Source of the DNA: Aestuariirhabdus sp.
GTDB lineage: Bacteria; Pseudomonadota; Gammaproteobacteria; Pseudomonadales; Aestuariirhabdaceae
Length of the DNA: 53,861 nucleotides
NCBI GenBank assembly: GCA_030622755.1
Contig: JAUXFT010000008.1
Coordinates: forward strand, 1-53,861
Direction: 5' to 3'
Shown: piece after piece, positions 36,529-45,231 of the stretch
How positions within the stretch are numbered: position 1 is the first letter of the stretch
Layout: each line of letters begins with the position of its first letter
Position numbers and translations under genes: made by a program
The notes under the pieces: generated by a model
The model's database searches: none
What the model was told of the DNA's origin: nothing
The model's input: only the letters and a program-made list of their open reading frames with translations

Positions 36529-37563
36529 CTAGAAGTTTTCCGGGATTTTAGCCTTCTCTTTAGCGGCTTCACGACTAATAAGCCCTTTGGCCATCAAGTC
36601 TTTCATGCACTGATCCAGAGTCACCATACCCAACGTACCACCCGTCTGAATCGCCGAATACATCTGTGCCACCTTATCTTCTCGTATCAGGTTACGAATG
36701 GCCGGTGTGCCCTTCATGATTTCATGTGCCGCTACGCGCCCCCCCCCTATACGTTTAAGCAGGGTTTGCGAGATAACCGCCTGCAGTGATTCCGAAAGCA
36801 TCGAGCGAATCATCGATTTCTCTTCTGCGGGGAAAACATCGATAACCCGGTCAATCGTCTTGGCAGCAGAGGTGGTGTGCAGCGTACCGAACACCATGTG
36901 TCCGGTTTCCGCTGCGGTCAAGGCAAGACGAATGGTTTCCAGATCTCGCAACTCACCTACCAGGATAATATCCGGATCCTCCCGCAGCGCAGAACGTAAT
37001 GCCTCATTAAAGCCCAGGGTATCGCGATGAACCTCGCGCTGGTTTACCAGGCATTTCTTGGACTCATGCACAAACTCAATCGGATCTTCAATGGTTAGTA
37101 CGTGTTCATACTTGTTGTCATTTATGTAGTCAATCATCGCGGCAAGTGTCGTACTCTTACCAGAACCCGTAGGCCCTGTTACCAGCACCAACCCCCGAGG
37201 CACCATCGAAATATCCTTAAAGACCTGTCCCATACCCAGGTCTTCCATCGTTAACACTTTCGACGGGATGGTACGGAATACTGCGCCTGCGCCCCGGTTC
37301 TGGTTAAATGCGTTAACACGGAAACGGGCAACACCGGGCACTTCGAAGGAAAAATCGGTTTCCCAAAACTCCTCGAAGTCCTTACGCTGTTTGTCATTCA
37401 TGATGTCATAAATCAGCGAGTGGACTTGCTTGTGTTCAAGCGCTGGCAAGTTAATGCGCCGAACATCGCCGTCCACACGAATCATCGGTGGCAGACCGGC
37501 TGACAGGTGCAAATCCGACGCTCCCTGCTTGGAGCTAAACGCCAATAGTTCCGTAATATCCAT
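36529..37563 (-). CDS. pilT: type IV pilus retraction ATPase PilT
   Basis: This is a 344-residue hexameric motor that depolymerises pili and powers twitching motility. Visible motifs are SKQGASDLHLSAGLPPMIRVDGDV, Walker A VLVTGPTGSGKSTTLAAMIDYIN, the Asp box HVLTIEDPIEFVHESKKC, and Walker B LREDPDIILVGELRDLETIRLALTAAETGH. The His box is VFGTLHTTSAAKTIDRVID, and the diagnostic AIRNLIREDK helix is also present. Length matches PilT. It is divergent from yggS, as in Pseudomonas. Control of its activity presumably comes from the Pil-Chp system encoded upstream. Confidence 0.97.
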   Translation of the reverse strand: MDITELLAFSSKQGASDLHLSAGLPPMIRVDGDVRRINLPALEHKQVHSLIYDIMNDKQRKDFEEFWETDFSFEVPGVARFRVNAFNQNRGAGAVFRTIPSKVLTMEDLGMGQVFKDISMVPRGLVLVTGPTGSGKSTTLAAMIDYINDNKYEHVLTIEDPIEFVHESKKCLVNQREVHRDTLGFNEALRSALREDPDIILVGELRDLETIRLALTAAETGHMVFGTLHTTSAAKTIDRVIDVFPAEEKSMIRSMLSESLQAVISQTLLKRIGGGRVAAHEIMKGTPAIRNLIREDKVAQMYSAIQTGGTLGMVTLDQCMKDLMAKGLISREAAKEKAKIPENF

Positions 37564-37648
37564 TAAAAATCCCCTGTCTACCCTGTCTTGTTATAATTTG
37601 GCTACCTGCTACAGCGCCTTGTTTTATTTAGCTTAACATTTTGATTTT

Positions 37649-37672
37649 ACGGGATATAGTTTAGTATCCCGT
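37649..37672. promoter_or_regulatory. 24-bp palindrome between pilT and yggS
   Basis: Perfect 8-bp arms ACGGGATA (37649-37656) and TATCCCGT (37665-37672) with an 8-base centre lie in the 143-base divergent region, about 35 bases before yggS. It could be an operator shared by the two promoters or a leader hairpin. The binding protein is unknown. Confidence 0.5.
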
Positions 37673-37706
37673 GCATTGTGCGACTCTAAGGTAATCTACA
37701 ACATCC

Positions 37707-38426
37707 ATGTCACATATCGCAGAAAATCTTGCACAGGTTCGCGCTCAGATACAAGCTGCTCGCTCTCGATTTAATCGTAAAGATGACGTCCAGCTCCTGG
37801 CTGTCAGCAAAACCAAACCTGTTGCACTGCTGCTTGAAGCCTGGCAAAGCGGGCAGCGACATTTCGGTGAGAATTACCTGCAAGAGGCCCTCGACAAAAT
37901 AGCGGCGCTTCCAGACAAGGGCATCATATGGCATTTCATTGGCCCTGTTCAGTCCAACAAGACCACTCCCCTGGCAGAAAACTTCGACTGGATTCACTGT
38001 GTCGACCGCGCCAGGATTGCCCGCCGATTAAACGATGCCAGAAGCGATTCTCAACCAGCCCTCAATATCTGCCTGCAGGTTAATATCAGTGGTGAATCCA
38101 GTAAGTCTGGCGTCTCGATCGATGAATTACCGGCGCTCGCCGCTGAAGTGTCACGTTATCCAAAACTTAACCTTCGAGGATTGATGGCAATACCCGCCAG
38201 TAGTCATATCTTCGAAGAACAACAATATGCATTCTCCCAACTGGCCTGTGCCCTGCAAGCCCTACAACAAGATCACCCCTCTCTTCCGCTCGATACTCTG
38301 TCGATGGGCATGAGCAACGATCTTGACGCTGCAATCTCTCAAGGTGCTACTTTTGTTCGCATAGGCACTGCCATTTTTGGTGCCCGCGACTACTCGACAA
38401 AAAATCCGCTAAGGAACCCAACATGA
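37707..38426 (+). CDS. yggS: PLP homeostasis protein YggS
   Basis: This is a 239-residue pyridoxal-phosphate-binding TIM-barrel protein (alanine racemase N-terminal fold) that buffers PLP and affects amino-acid balance. The PLP Lys is in LLAVSKTKPVALL. Other conserved stretches are GQRHFGENYLQEALDK, WHFIGPVQSNKT, VNISGESSKSGV, LRGLMAIP and LSMGMSNDLDAAISQGATFVRIGTAIFG. Its stop overlaps the proC start by 4 bases (38423-38426), so the two are coupled. It begins the yggS-proC-yggT group. Confidence 0.96.
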   Translation: MSHIAENLAQVRAQIQAARSRFNRKDDVQLLAVSKTKPVALLLEAWQSGQRHFGENYLQEALDKIAALPDKGIIWHFIGPVQSNKTTPLAENFDWIHCVDRARIARRLNDARSDSQPALNICLQVNISGESSKSGVSIDELPALAAEVSRYPKLNLRGLMAIPASSHIFEEQQYAFSQLACALQALQQDHPSLPLDTLSMGMSNDLDAAISQGATFVRIGTAIFGARDYSTKNPLRNPT

Positions 38427-39247
38427 AGCAACCCACAATCGCCTTCATTGGCGCCGGCAATATGTCCCAGGCGATTTTTGGTGGCCTGATCAAACAGGGT
38501 TATGATCCTGCCCGCATATGGGCCAGCAGCCGCACCCCGGAAACCTTACGGCACCTCACAACAGAGTACGGTATTCATACCAGCACCAATAATCTTGAGC
38601 TGATAGCGCAGGCAGATGTCGTCATACTCGCTGTAAAGCCACAAGGCATGCAGGCTCTTCTCGTTGAGCTGGCAGACAGCCTTCAGCAGCATCAACCCTT
38701 ACTTATTTCAGTAGCTGCCGGCATCACCATAGACGCTTTAAACCGTTGGAGTGGCTACGGTTTATCCATCGTGCGCTGCATGCCCAACACGCCTTCGTTA
38801 CTGCAATGCGGTGCCAGCGGACTCTATGCAAATGCCACAGTGACTGCGGATCAACGGCAAATCGTAGACCATATTTTCTGTTCTGTCGGTATTGTCAGCT
38901 GGGTTGATAAAGAGTCGCTGATTGATGCAGTTATTGCAGTATCCGGTAGCGGACCTGCGTATTATTTTATGATCATGGAAGCGATGATCGATGCCGGGGT
39001 CAAGCTCGGACTGTCTGAGCAAACAGCTACCAAACTCACCATACAGACGGCCCTGGGTGCTGCACGTATGGCTCAGGAAAGTGATGTCGACGCGGGCACA
39101 TTAAAACGCCGGGTTATGTCTCCTGGTGGCACGACCGAACAGGCAATATTTACACTGGAGGAAGGTAAATTACCTCAACTGTTAGAGTCCGCCATGCAAC
39201 GCTGCGCCGAACGAGCCGACGAGATGGCACAACAACTCACCAAATAA
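38423..39247 (+). CDS. proC: pyrroline-5-carboxylate reductase
   Basis: This is a 274-residue NAD(P)H enzyme for the last step of proline synthesis. The N-terminal dinucleotide motif is IAFIGAGNMSQAIFGGLIKQGY. Other landmarks are VVILAVKPQGMQALL, ISVAAGITIDALNRW, RCMPNTPSLLQCGASGLYA, the C-terminal dimer domain AVSGSGPAYYFMIMEAMIDAGVKLGL and RVMSPGGTTEQAIFTLEEG. It overlaps yggS by 4 bases and is followed after about 110 bases by yggT, the usual order in gammaproteobacteria. Confidence 0.97.
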   Translation: MKQPTIAFIGAGNMSQAIFGGLIKQGYDPARIWASSRTPETLRHLTTEYGIHTSTNNLELIAQADVVILAVKPQGMQALLVELADSLQQHQPLLISVAAGITIDALNRWSGYGLSIVRCMPNTPSLLQCGASGLYANATVTADQRQIVDHIFCSVGIVSWVDKESLIDAVIAVSGSGPAYYFMIMEAMIDAGVKLGLSEQTATKLTIQTALGAARMAQESDVDAGTLKRRVMSPGGTTEQAIFTLEEGKLPQLLESAMQRCAERADEMAQQLTK

Positions 39248-39360
39248 CTTGCAACTCGGCCACGTCGCTACAATCATAGTGATATGCAGTCCAAGACTGC
39301 TGCCCACTTAAACAACAATCAGCAATAACCACTGATTGTCTCTGGAGAGTGAATCAGACC

Positions 39361-39924
39361 ATGCCCGCAGCCTTGCAAGATACCCTTAGCTTTTTGCTCC
39401 ATACCATTGGTGGTCTCTACATCATGGTGGTACTGATTCGATTCATCCTGCAAATGGTACGTGCTGACTTTTACAATCCTTTATCGCAATTTGTCGTAAA
39501 AGCCACGAATCCACTGCTAATTCCTTTGCGCAGGTTAATTCCTGGTGTCGGGGGCATTGATATTGCCTCTCTGGCACTGGCTTTGATACTGCAGATGGGC
39601 CTGATCGTCGCTCTTTTTGCCATTAAAGGCATGGGAGTTCCTTTCAGCTTTATCATCCTGCAAAGCCTGTATGAACTGATTAATACTGTGCTCAATCTTT
39701 ACCTGTGGAGCCTGATCATTATCGCGATCGCCAGCTGGGTTGCACCGGGTAGTTCCCATCCCGCTCTGATGATGCTAAACCAGATTACGGAACCATTGAG
39801 TAGCCGCGTACGTAAGGTAATCCCCCCTATAGGAGGGCTCGATCTATCCTTGATGGCGATAGTATTGATCATAATTTCACTACAAAAAATGCTACCAGCA
39901 CTCTTCCAGACCCTTGCTGGATAG
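39361..39924 (+). CDS. yggT: YggT family integral membrane protein
   Basis: This is a ~187-residue inner-membrane protein with two YGGT repeats. Each repeat has a pair of hydrophobic segments and the family motif (IRFILQMVRADFYNPLSQFVVKATNPLLIPLRRLIP, then IASWVAPGSSHPALMMLNQITEPLSSRVRKVIPP). The function is poorly known; homologues are implicated in osmotic stress and membrane organisation. I take the ATG at 39361. The GTG at 39349 is too close to the GGAG at 39343-39346. The DUF167 gene that often follows yggT is absent and a dynamin-like gene comes next. Confidence 0.92.
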   Translation: MPAALQDTLSFLLHTIGGLYIMVVLIRFILQMVRADFYNPLSQFVVKATNPLLIPLRRLIPGVGGIDIASLALALILQMGLIVALFAIKGMGVPFSFIILQSLYELINTVLNLYLWSLIIIAIASWVAPGSSHPALMMLNQITEPLSSRVRKVIPPIGGLDLSLMAIVLIIISLQKMLPALFQTLAG

Positions 39925-40171
39925 CACGTTAAAGCATTAGCAGCGCAATTCTCCCTGCAACAGAAGCTTGCATAGGGTAGAATTCTGACAACGGCATTAA
40001 AATTTGCCTTTTAATAACCATATGATTAAATTTTAAGCTGTTCCTCTGACCACGGATTCGGTCGGTTCTGATGCTTTTCAGGGAATCCGGTTGAATATTC
40101 ATTGACCGGGTTTATGCGGACAGCTTACACAAGCAATATCAAACCGGTGCTTTAGCAGGACAATAATAAAC

Positions 40172-42142
40172 ATGAGTAATGGCAAACTGACCCAGCAGGT
40201 AGACGCTTACATCCAATGGAAGCATCATCTCATCAAGCAACTATCTGTCTACCTGCACTGGATGCGCAGTAGCAAGGTCAGTAATCCCCAGATCGAAGCC
40301 AAACTTGGACGAGCGGTAAAAGTTCTCAAGCAAGACGAGATAACACTGGCGTTTGTCGGAGAGTTTTCCCGCGGAAAAACTGAGCTGATCAACGCGTTGT
40401 TTTTCTCTCAGCATGGCCAACGTATGCTGCCATCACAGGCGGGACGCACCACAATGTGCCCTACCGAAATGTTCCATGATGCGACTCAAAACCGCTGTTT
40501 TATTCGCCTCCTTCCCATCGAAACACGTGTAGCCAATACCAGCATTGCCAACTTCAAGCGTATTCCAGAACACTGGGTCAGTATCTATTTTGATAGTAAA
40601 GATCCGCAAGCAATGAGTCAGGCCTTTAGCGAAGTAGCACGCACCAAACAGGTCAGTGTAGAAAAAGCTCACGAGCTCGGTTTTGACGCTGTCACTCTCG
40701 ACCACGGTGAATCCCGACGCAACGAAGTGACCATCCCGGCCTGGCGACACGCCATGATCAACTATGATCATCCCCTGCTCAGGCAAGGAATCCGTATTCT
40801 CGACACGCCGGGTCTCAACGCCCTGGGCAGCGAACCGGAATTAACCCTGAGCATGCTGCCAAACGCTCAGGCAATCATCTATCTGCTGAGTGCAGATACT
40901 GGCGTTACCGCTAGTGATATGCGGGTGTGGGAACACCATATACTCCAGCTCGATGAGGATACCCAGGGATCGCTGTATGCGGTGCTGAACAAGATCGATA
41001 TCCTCTGGGATGACTTACAAGGGGAAGAGTTTACCCAACAATCAATTGAAAACATTCGAGCCTCGAGTGCTCGTCAGCTGCATATCGAGAACGAAGACGT
41101 CATTCCCTTATCGGCTAAACAGGCCCTTATCGCCCGGGTAAATAAAAATCAGGAGCTATTGCAAAAAAGCAATATCCACTCTCTTGAAGATTTGCTGTGC
41201 GAACGATTGATCATGCAAAAAGAGAAGCTGGTTGAGACTACCGTCGTCAAACAGATGATCAATTTAATCCAGAATAGCCGCAACGCACTTGGTCAGCAGC
41301 TGGAACACATCAAACAGAAACACCAACTACTGCAACACCATAAATCAGATAACAATCATCTGATCTATCAGCTTCAGGATGAAGCTCGAAAAAAATACGA
41401 TATTCACCAGAAACGATTAATCGGTATGCGGGCCAATCGGCGGTTACTGGATCGTCAGCAAGAGCTGCTCAGATCTGCCTGCCATCAACAACAATACAGC
41501 ACTCATATTGATGCCCTTCACCGGAAGATGAGTGGCAGTTGGACCACTATCGGAATGAATCAATCCGTACAGAAATTCTTTCGAGAGCTGTATATGGATC
41601 TCAACAACCTGCAAATCGAATGCAAGCTCGCAGAAAAAATGGTGTCATCCATTTACACTCGCTACTCCAGCGAAAATCCTGGAACCTATATCGAAGCACC
41701 AGAGCTGGACGTCACACTGTTTACCAGAGAGCTTCGTGTCATTCAACGTAAGTCGGATCGCTTCCGTTCTGAGCTTAAGACCTATCTCACCGAGCAGCAT
41801 CTGGTCGTCAATCGATTCTTTGCAACGCTGGTTTCAGAGATTAACAGTCTGTTCGGAAGGCTGCATAAACAAATAGGGCACTGGACTGGTGATGTCATGC
41901 TTCCTCTGATGCAAAACATTCTTGAACAAAAGCAGTTATTAGAGGGGCAAATAATTCGCCTCAAATCGCTTACTGCGGAAAGTCGCAACCATAAGCAGCA
42001 AGTGCAACATCTCAGTTCCCAGATAAACATTCAGGAAGCGCAGATGCGTTCTCTGGATGCTGTTCTCAAGGAGTTTCGCACGCCACCACCGTTCCTGCGT
42101 ACCCGCAAGGTCGTTAACCTGCATGGCAAGTCGGTCGCTTAA
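40172..42142 (+). CDS. bacterial dynamin-like GTPase
   Basis: This is a 656-residue large GTPase of the dynamin superfamily. The GTPase part has the P-loop GEFSRGKT (63-70), G3 DTPG (211-214) and G4 NKID (273-276). The Lys/Ser positions of the P-loop are intact, and the later SAKQAL is a likely G5. From about residue 360 onward the protein is helical and probably coiled-coil, rich in Gln, His and Leu, as in dynamin stalks. I see no clear membrane helix or lipid-binding paddle. Bacterial dynamins remodel membranes or protect them from stress or phage. This one is single, not in the usual tandem pair, and is placed between yggT and metX. Confidence 0.85.
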   Translation: MSNGKLTQQVDAYIQWKHHLIKQLSVYLHWMRSSKVSNPQIEAKLGRAVKVLKQDEITLAFVGEFSRGKTELINALFFSQHGQRMLPSQAGRTTMCPTEMFHDATQNRCFIRLLPIETRVANTSIANFKRIPEHWVSIYFDSKDPQAMSQAFSEVARTKQVSVEKAHELGFDAVTLDHGESRRNEVTIPAWRHAMINYDHPLLRQGIRILDTPGLNALGSEPELTLSMLPNAQAIIYLLSADTGVTASDMRVWEHHILQLDEDTQGSLYAVLNKIDILWDDLQGEEFTQQSIENIRASSARQLHIENEDVIPLSAKQALIARVNKNQELLQKSNIHSLEDLLCERLIMQKEKLVETTVVKQMINLIQNSRNALGQQLEHIKQKHQLLQHHKSDNNHLIYQLQDEARKKYDIHQKRLIGMRANRRLLDRQQELLRSACHQQQYSTHIDALHRKMSGSWTTIGMNQSVQKFFRELYMDLNNLQIECKLAEKMVSSIYTRYSSENPGTYIEAPELDVTLFTRELRVIQRKSDRFRSELKTYLTEQHLVVNRFFATLVSEINSLFGRLHKQIGHWTGDVMLPLMQNILEQKQLLEGQIIRLKSLTAESRNHKQQVQHLSSQINIQEAQMRSLDAVLKEFRTPPPFLRTRKVVNLHGKSVA

Positions 42143-42153
42143 TGAGCTAACCT

Positions 42154-42179
42154 CAGTTGCAGGGTCATCCCTGCAACTG
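42154..42179. terminator. 11-bp perfect hairpin after the dynamin-like gene
   Basis: CAGTTGCAGGG (42154-42164) and CCCTGCAACTG (42169-42179) pair perfectly around TCAT, 12 bases after the stop codon. No T run follows on the plus strand, so it may be a Rho-assisted or bidirectional stop or a transcript-end stabiliser rather than a standard terminator. Confidence 0.5.
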
Positions 42180-42275
42180 CCCATCAAAGCCCGCGATCGA
42201 CAACCCTGCTGCCTTGCACCCGTGCATATCTCTCTTTAGACTTGCTTCATCGTTAACCCTTATCGAAACCCCATC

Positions 42276-43424
42276 ATGCCCGAATCAATACCTGCGGATT
42301 CTGTCGGCCTTGTAGAACCCCAAACGGCTCATTTTGCAGAGCCTTTGCAGCTATTCAGCGAACGCTCATTACCAGAGTTTGAACTGATCTATGAAACCTA
42401 TGGACAGCTCAACGCAAACGCAAGTAATGCCATATTGATCTGCCATGCCCTCAGTGGTCACCATCACGCCGCGGGTTATCACAGCATGGAGGATAAAAAA
42501 CCCGGTTGGTGGGACAACGCTATTGGGCCGGGTAAAGCCATTGATACCCATCGTTTTTTTGTCGTTTCCCTGAACAATCTGGGGGGTTGTCACGGATCTA
42601 CCGGGCCGACCAGTATTGACCCGAAAAGCGGCAAAATTTACGGCCCCGATTTTCCTCTGGTAACCGTACAGGATTGGGTGAATAGTCAGGCATTACTCGC
42701 CGATCGCCTTGGAATTTCGCAATGGGCTGCTGTAATTGGCGGCAGTCTCGGTGGTATGCAGGCGCTACAGTGGTCTATCGCCTATCCGGAGAGAATCAGT
42801 CACGCCCTGGTTATTGCCTCGGCGCCCAAGCTTTCAGCGCAAAATATCGCCTTTAATGAAGTCGCGCGCCAGGCTATTCGCTCCGACGAAGATTTTCAGG
42901 ATGGTCGCTACCTGGACCAGCAAGTGATGCCTCGCAGAGGCCTAAAACTTGCCCGGATGATCGGCCATATTACCTACCTTTCGGACGACTCCATGCGGGA
43001 AAAATTTGGCCGGGAAATGCGCGGTGGAAAACTTAAATACGGCTACGATGTTGATTTCGAAGTTGAAAGCTATCTGCGCTATCAGGGGCAAACATTTTCA
43101 GAAACCTTTGACGCCAATAGTTATCTTCTGATGACCAAAGCTCTCGACTACTTTGATCCTGCGCGGGAGCATGATGACAACCTTGCCAGCACACTCAAGC
43201 TCGCCCAATGCAAATTCCTGTTGATCTCTTTCACCACGGATTGGCGTTTCGCCCCTGAGCGATCCCGGGAAATTGTTGACGCCTTGCTGGAGGCTCGAAA
43301 ACAGGTTTCGTACCTGGAGGTCGATGCACCTCAGGGCCATGACGCATTTCTTATGCCGATCCCTCGTTACATGGAAGCGTTCCAGGCTTACATGAACCGG
43401 ATAGCCGACGAGGTAAATCAATGA
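42276..43424 (+). CDS. metX: homoserine O-acyltransferase MetX
   Basis: This is a 382-residue alpha/beta-hydrolase-fold enzyme that acylates homoserine (succinyl or acetyl) for methionine synthesis. Landmarks are [55 protein letters not shown], the nucleophile elbow [15 protein letters not shown] (Ser157), and [32 protein letters not shown] supplies the catalytic His. Whether it uses succinyl- or acetyl-CoA cannot be settled by eye. It overlaps metW by 4 bases, the conserved metX-metW pair. Confidence 0.96.
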   Translation: MPESIPADSVGLVEPQTAHFAEPLQLFSERSLPEFELIYETYGQLNANASNAILICHALSGHHHAAGYHSMEDKKPGWWDNAIGPGKAIDTHRFFVVSLNNLGGCHGSTGPTSIDPKSGKIYGPDFPLVTVQDWVNSQALLADRLGISQWAAVIGGSLGGMQALQWSIAYPERISHALVIASAPKLSAQNIAFNEVARQAIRSDEDFQDGRYLDQQVMPRRGLKLARMIGHITYLSDDSMREKFGREMRGGKLKYGYDVDFEVESYLRYQGQTFSETFDANSYLLMTKALDYFDPAREHDDNLASTLKLAQCKFLLISFTTDWRFAPERSREIVDALLEARKQVSYLEVDAPQGHDAFLMPIPRYMEAFQAYMNRIADEVNQ

Positions 43425-44014
43425 TTCGCGCTGATTTTGAAATTATTCAACGCTGGATTAAACCAAACAGCCGAGCCCTGGACCTGGGTTGCGGTGACGG
43501 CACTCTGTTAGCGTACCTCGAAGAAAAAAAGCAGGTGCACGGCTACGGCCTGGAAAATAATCCACATAATATCGCCCAGTGTATTGAGCAAGGTGTTAAC
43601 GTTATTGAACAGGATCTGGATAAAGGCCTGCAGAATTTCAGCAATCACAGCTTTGATACTGTGATCATGACACAAGCGCTACAAGCCGTTCATTATCCCG
43701 ACCTGATTCTTGATGAAATGTTGCGGGTTGGCAAAGAGTGTATTGTTACTTTCCCCAACTTCGGTCACTGGCGTTGCCGGCTTTATCTTGCGGTCCGGGG
43801 GCGCATGCCGGTCTCCAAATTTATGCCCTATACTTGGTACAACACACCGAATATTCACTTTTGCACGTTTACCGATTTTGAAGCACTCTGCTATCGAAAA
43901 AATCTGCATATTGTTGATCGCCTGGTAGTTGATCAAACGCATCAGGGACATTGGTTGAGCAGATTGTCCCCAAATTTGTTTGGGGAAATTGCCATCTACC
44001 GGTTAACTCGCTAA
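43421..44014 (+). CDS. metW: methionine biosynthesis protein MetW
   Basis: This is a 197-residue SAM-methyltransferase-fold protein, the invariable partner of MetX in many proteobacteria and needed for its activity in some. Visible are [28 protein letters not shown] (SAM-binding motif I), [42 protein letters not shown] and [13 protein letters not shown]. The conserved middle [23 protein letters not shown] is also present. Start and metX stop overlap as ATGA. Whether it methylates anything is unknown. Confidence 0.95.
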   Translation: MIRADFEIIQRWIKPNSRALDLGCGDGTLLAYLEEKKQVHGYGLENNPHNIAQCIEQGVNVIEQDLDKGLQNFSNHSFDTVIMTQALQAVHYPDLILDEMLRVGKECIVTFPNFGHWRCRLYLAVRGRMPVSKFMPYTWYNTPNIHFCTFTDFEALCYRKNLHIVDRLVVDQTHQGHWLSRLSPNLFGEIAIYRLTR

Positions 44015-44062
44015 ACACGATCCTTAAGCGACCACTTTACCCGTGAAGTTCAGGAGATAGTT

Positions 44063-44506
44063 ATGAAAAATATACTTTCTGCTTTTCTGATGATGCTACT
44101 AATCGCATCACCAGTCAGCGCTCAGACAAACGATAGAACCGTCAAAAGCTTCGACGATTATCTAGTGCATTACAGCGTATTGAACAGCACCTTTATTCAA
44201 CCGGACACCGCTAAACAGTACGGATTAAAGCGTGGCACCGACATCGGTCTGGTTAACATCGCGGTCCATAAAAAAGACGGCGACTCCAGCCATGCAGTGA
44301 AAGCCAATATTACGGGTAAAACCGCCAATCTGATCCAACAGCAGGAACAGCTTAAATTCCAGATAGTTGAAGAGGGTTCTTCCATCTATTATCTCGCCAG
44401 CTTCCGATTCGCTACTCAGGAAGTACTGCATTTTACCCTCGAAATAGCCCCGGAAGATGCCGACCCACTGACGCTTAAATTCACCCGTAGTCTCTATGAG
44501 GAGTAG
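44063..44506 (+). CDS. DUF4426 exported protein
   Basis: This is a 147-residue protein with a clear signal peptide (MKNILSAFLMMLLIASPVSA) and a mature part matching the DUF4426 family. It has a Tyr/His-rich start (YLVHYSVLNSTFIQPDTAKQYGLKR), then GLVNIAVHKKDG, and a beta-strand-rich C-terminus. The function is unknown. In Pseudomonas-type genomes it is found consistently between metW and rdgB, as here, which supports co-transcription but not a role. It is predicted periplasmic. Confidence 0.88.
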   Translation: MKNILSAFLMMLLIASPVSAQTNDRTVKSFDDYLVHYSVLNSTFIQPDTAKQYGLKRGTDIGLVNIAVHKKDGDSSHAVKANITGKTANLIQQQEQLKFQIVEEGSSIYYLASFRFATQEVLHFTLEIAPEDADPLTLKFTRSLYEE

Positions 44507-44513
44507 TTTGTAA

Positions 44514-45119
44514 ATGTCTGTTGAGATTCAGCAAGTTGTGCTTGCCAGCAATAATCGCGGCAAACTCAACGAACTTCAGCACCTCTTGGGTGGACTTGGC
44601 ATCAAGCTACTCCCGCAGAGCCAATTTGCGATTAATGCGGTTGCCGAAACCGGCCTTAGTTTTGTTGAAAATGCGATTCTCAAAGCTCGTCATGCTGCCA
44701 GGCTATCTGGCTTAGCAGCAATTTCAGATGACTCCGGTCTTGAAGTTGATGCTCTCAAGGGAGCACCAGGTATCTATTCTGCTCGTTTCGCCGGAGCTGC
44801 AGCCACGGATGCAGATAACAACCAAAAACTACTCTCCGCATTACAAGGCATTCCAACAGAATTACGCAGCGCGAGATTTCGTTGCTTGTTGGTGTATATG
44901 CGCCACGCAGACGATCCCACTCCGCTCATTTGCCAGGGCACCTGGGAAGGTCTTATTCTCGAAGAACCGCGCGGTGACAACGGCTTCGGCTACGACCCCC
45001 TGTTCTATGTACCCAGTGAGCATTGTGCCAGTGCCGAACTCTCTGCAGACATCAAAAATCGCCTGAGCCATCGAGCACAAGCGATTCAGATTCTACTGGA
45101 GCAGCTCAAGCTGCAGTAA
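44514..45119 (+). CDS. rdgB: XTP/dITP diphosphatase (RdgB/Ham1)
   Basis: This is a 201-residue housecleaning pyrophosphatase that removes dITP, XTP and related bases from the nucleotide pool. The start VVLASNNRGKLNELQHLL carries the conserved substrate-binding SNN-x-GK. ETGLSFVENAILKARHAARLSGLAAISDDSGLEVDALKGAPGIYSARFAG follows, with catalytic acidic residues, and GDNGFGYDPLFYVP near the C-terminus. It begins 8 bases after the DUF4426 stop, with GAGGAG upstream. The next gene is hemW, separated by a repeat-like element. Confidence 0.96.
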   Translation: MSVEIQQVVLASNNRGKLNELQHLLGGLGIKLLPQSQFAINAVAETGLSFVENAILKARHAARLSGLAAISDDSGLEVDALKGAPGIYSARFAGAAATDADNNQKLLSALQGIPTELRSARFRCLLVYMRHADDPTPLICQGTWEGLILEEPRGDNGFGYDPLFYVPSEHCASAELSADIKNRLSHRAQAIQILLEQLKLQ

Positions 45120-45127
45120 ATAAACAT

Positions 45128-45205
45128 CCCCGCCGCAAGCAGCGGGGTATTAAGAGCCTTCGCTCGCTACGCATAGTTCAATAATAATTTTCGCCCCAAG
45201 GGGCG
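45128..45205. repeat. REP/BIME-like palindromic element between rdgB and hemW
   Basis: Three short hairpins are packed together: CCCCGC/GCGGGG (45128-45133, 45142-45147; loop CGCAAGCA), GAGC/GCTC (45154-45165) and CGCCC/GGGCG (45192-45205; loop CAAG). No T run follows any of them. The GC-rich stems with short spacers resemble repetitive extragenic palindromes that Y1-type transposases mobilise. Only one copy is in this window, so the repetitive nature is inferred. Confidence 0.5.
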
Positions 45206-45231
45206 GGGAATATAACCCGAAGAGATTCAAC

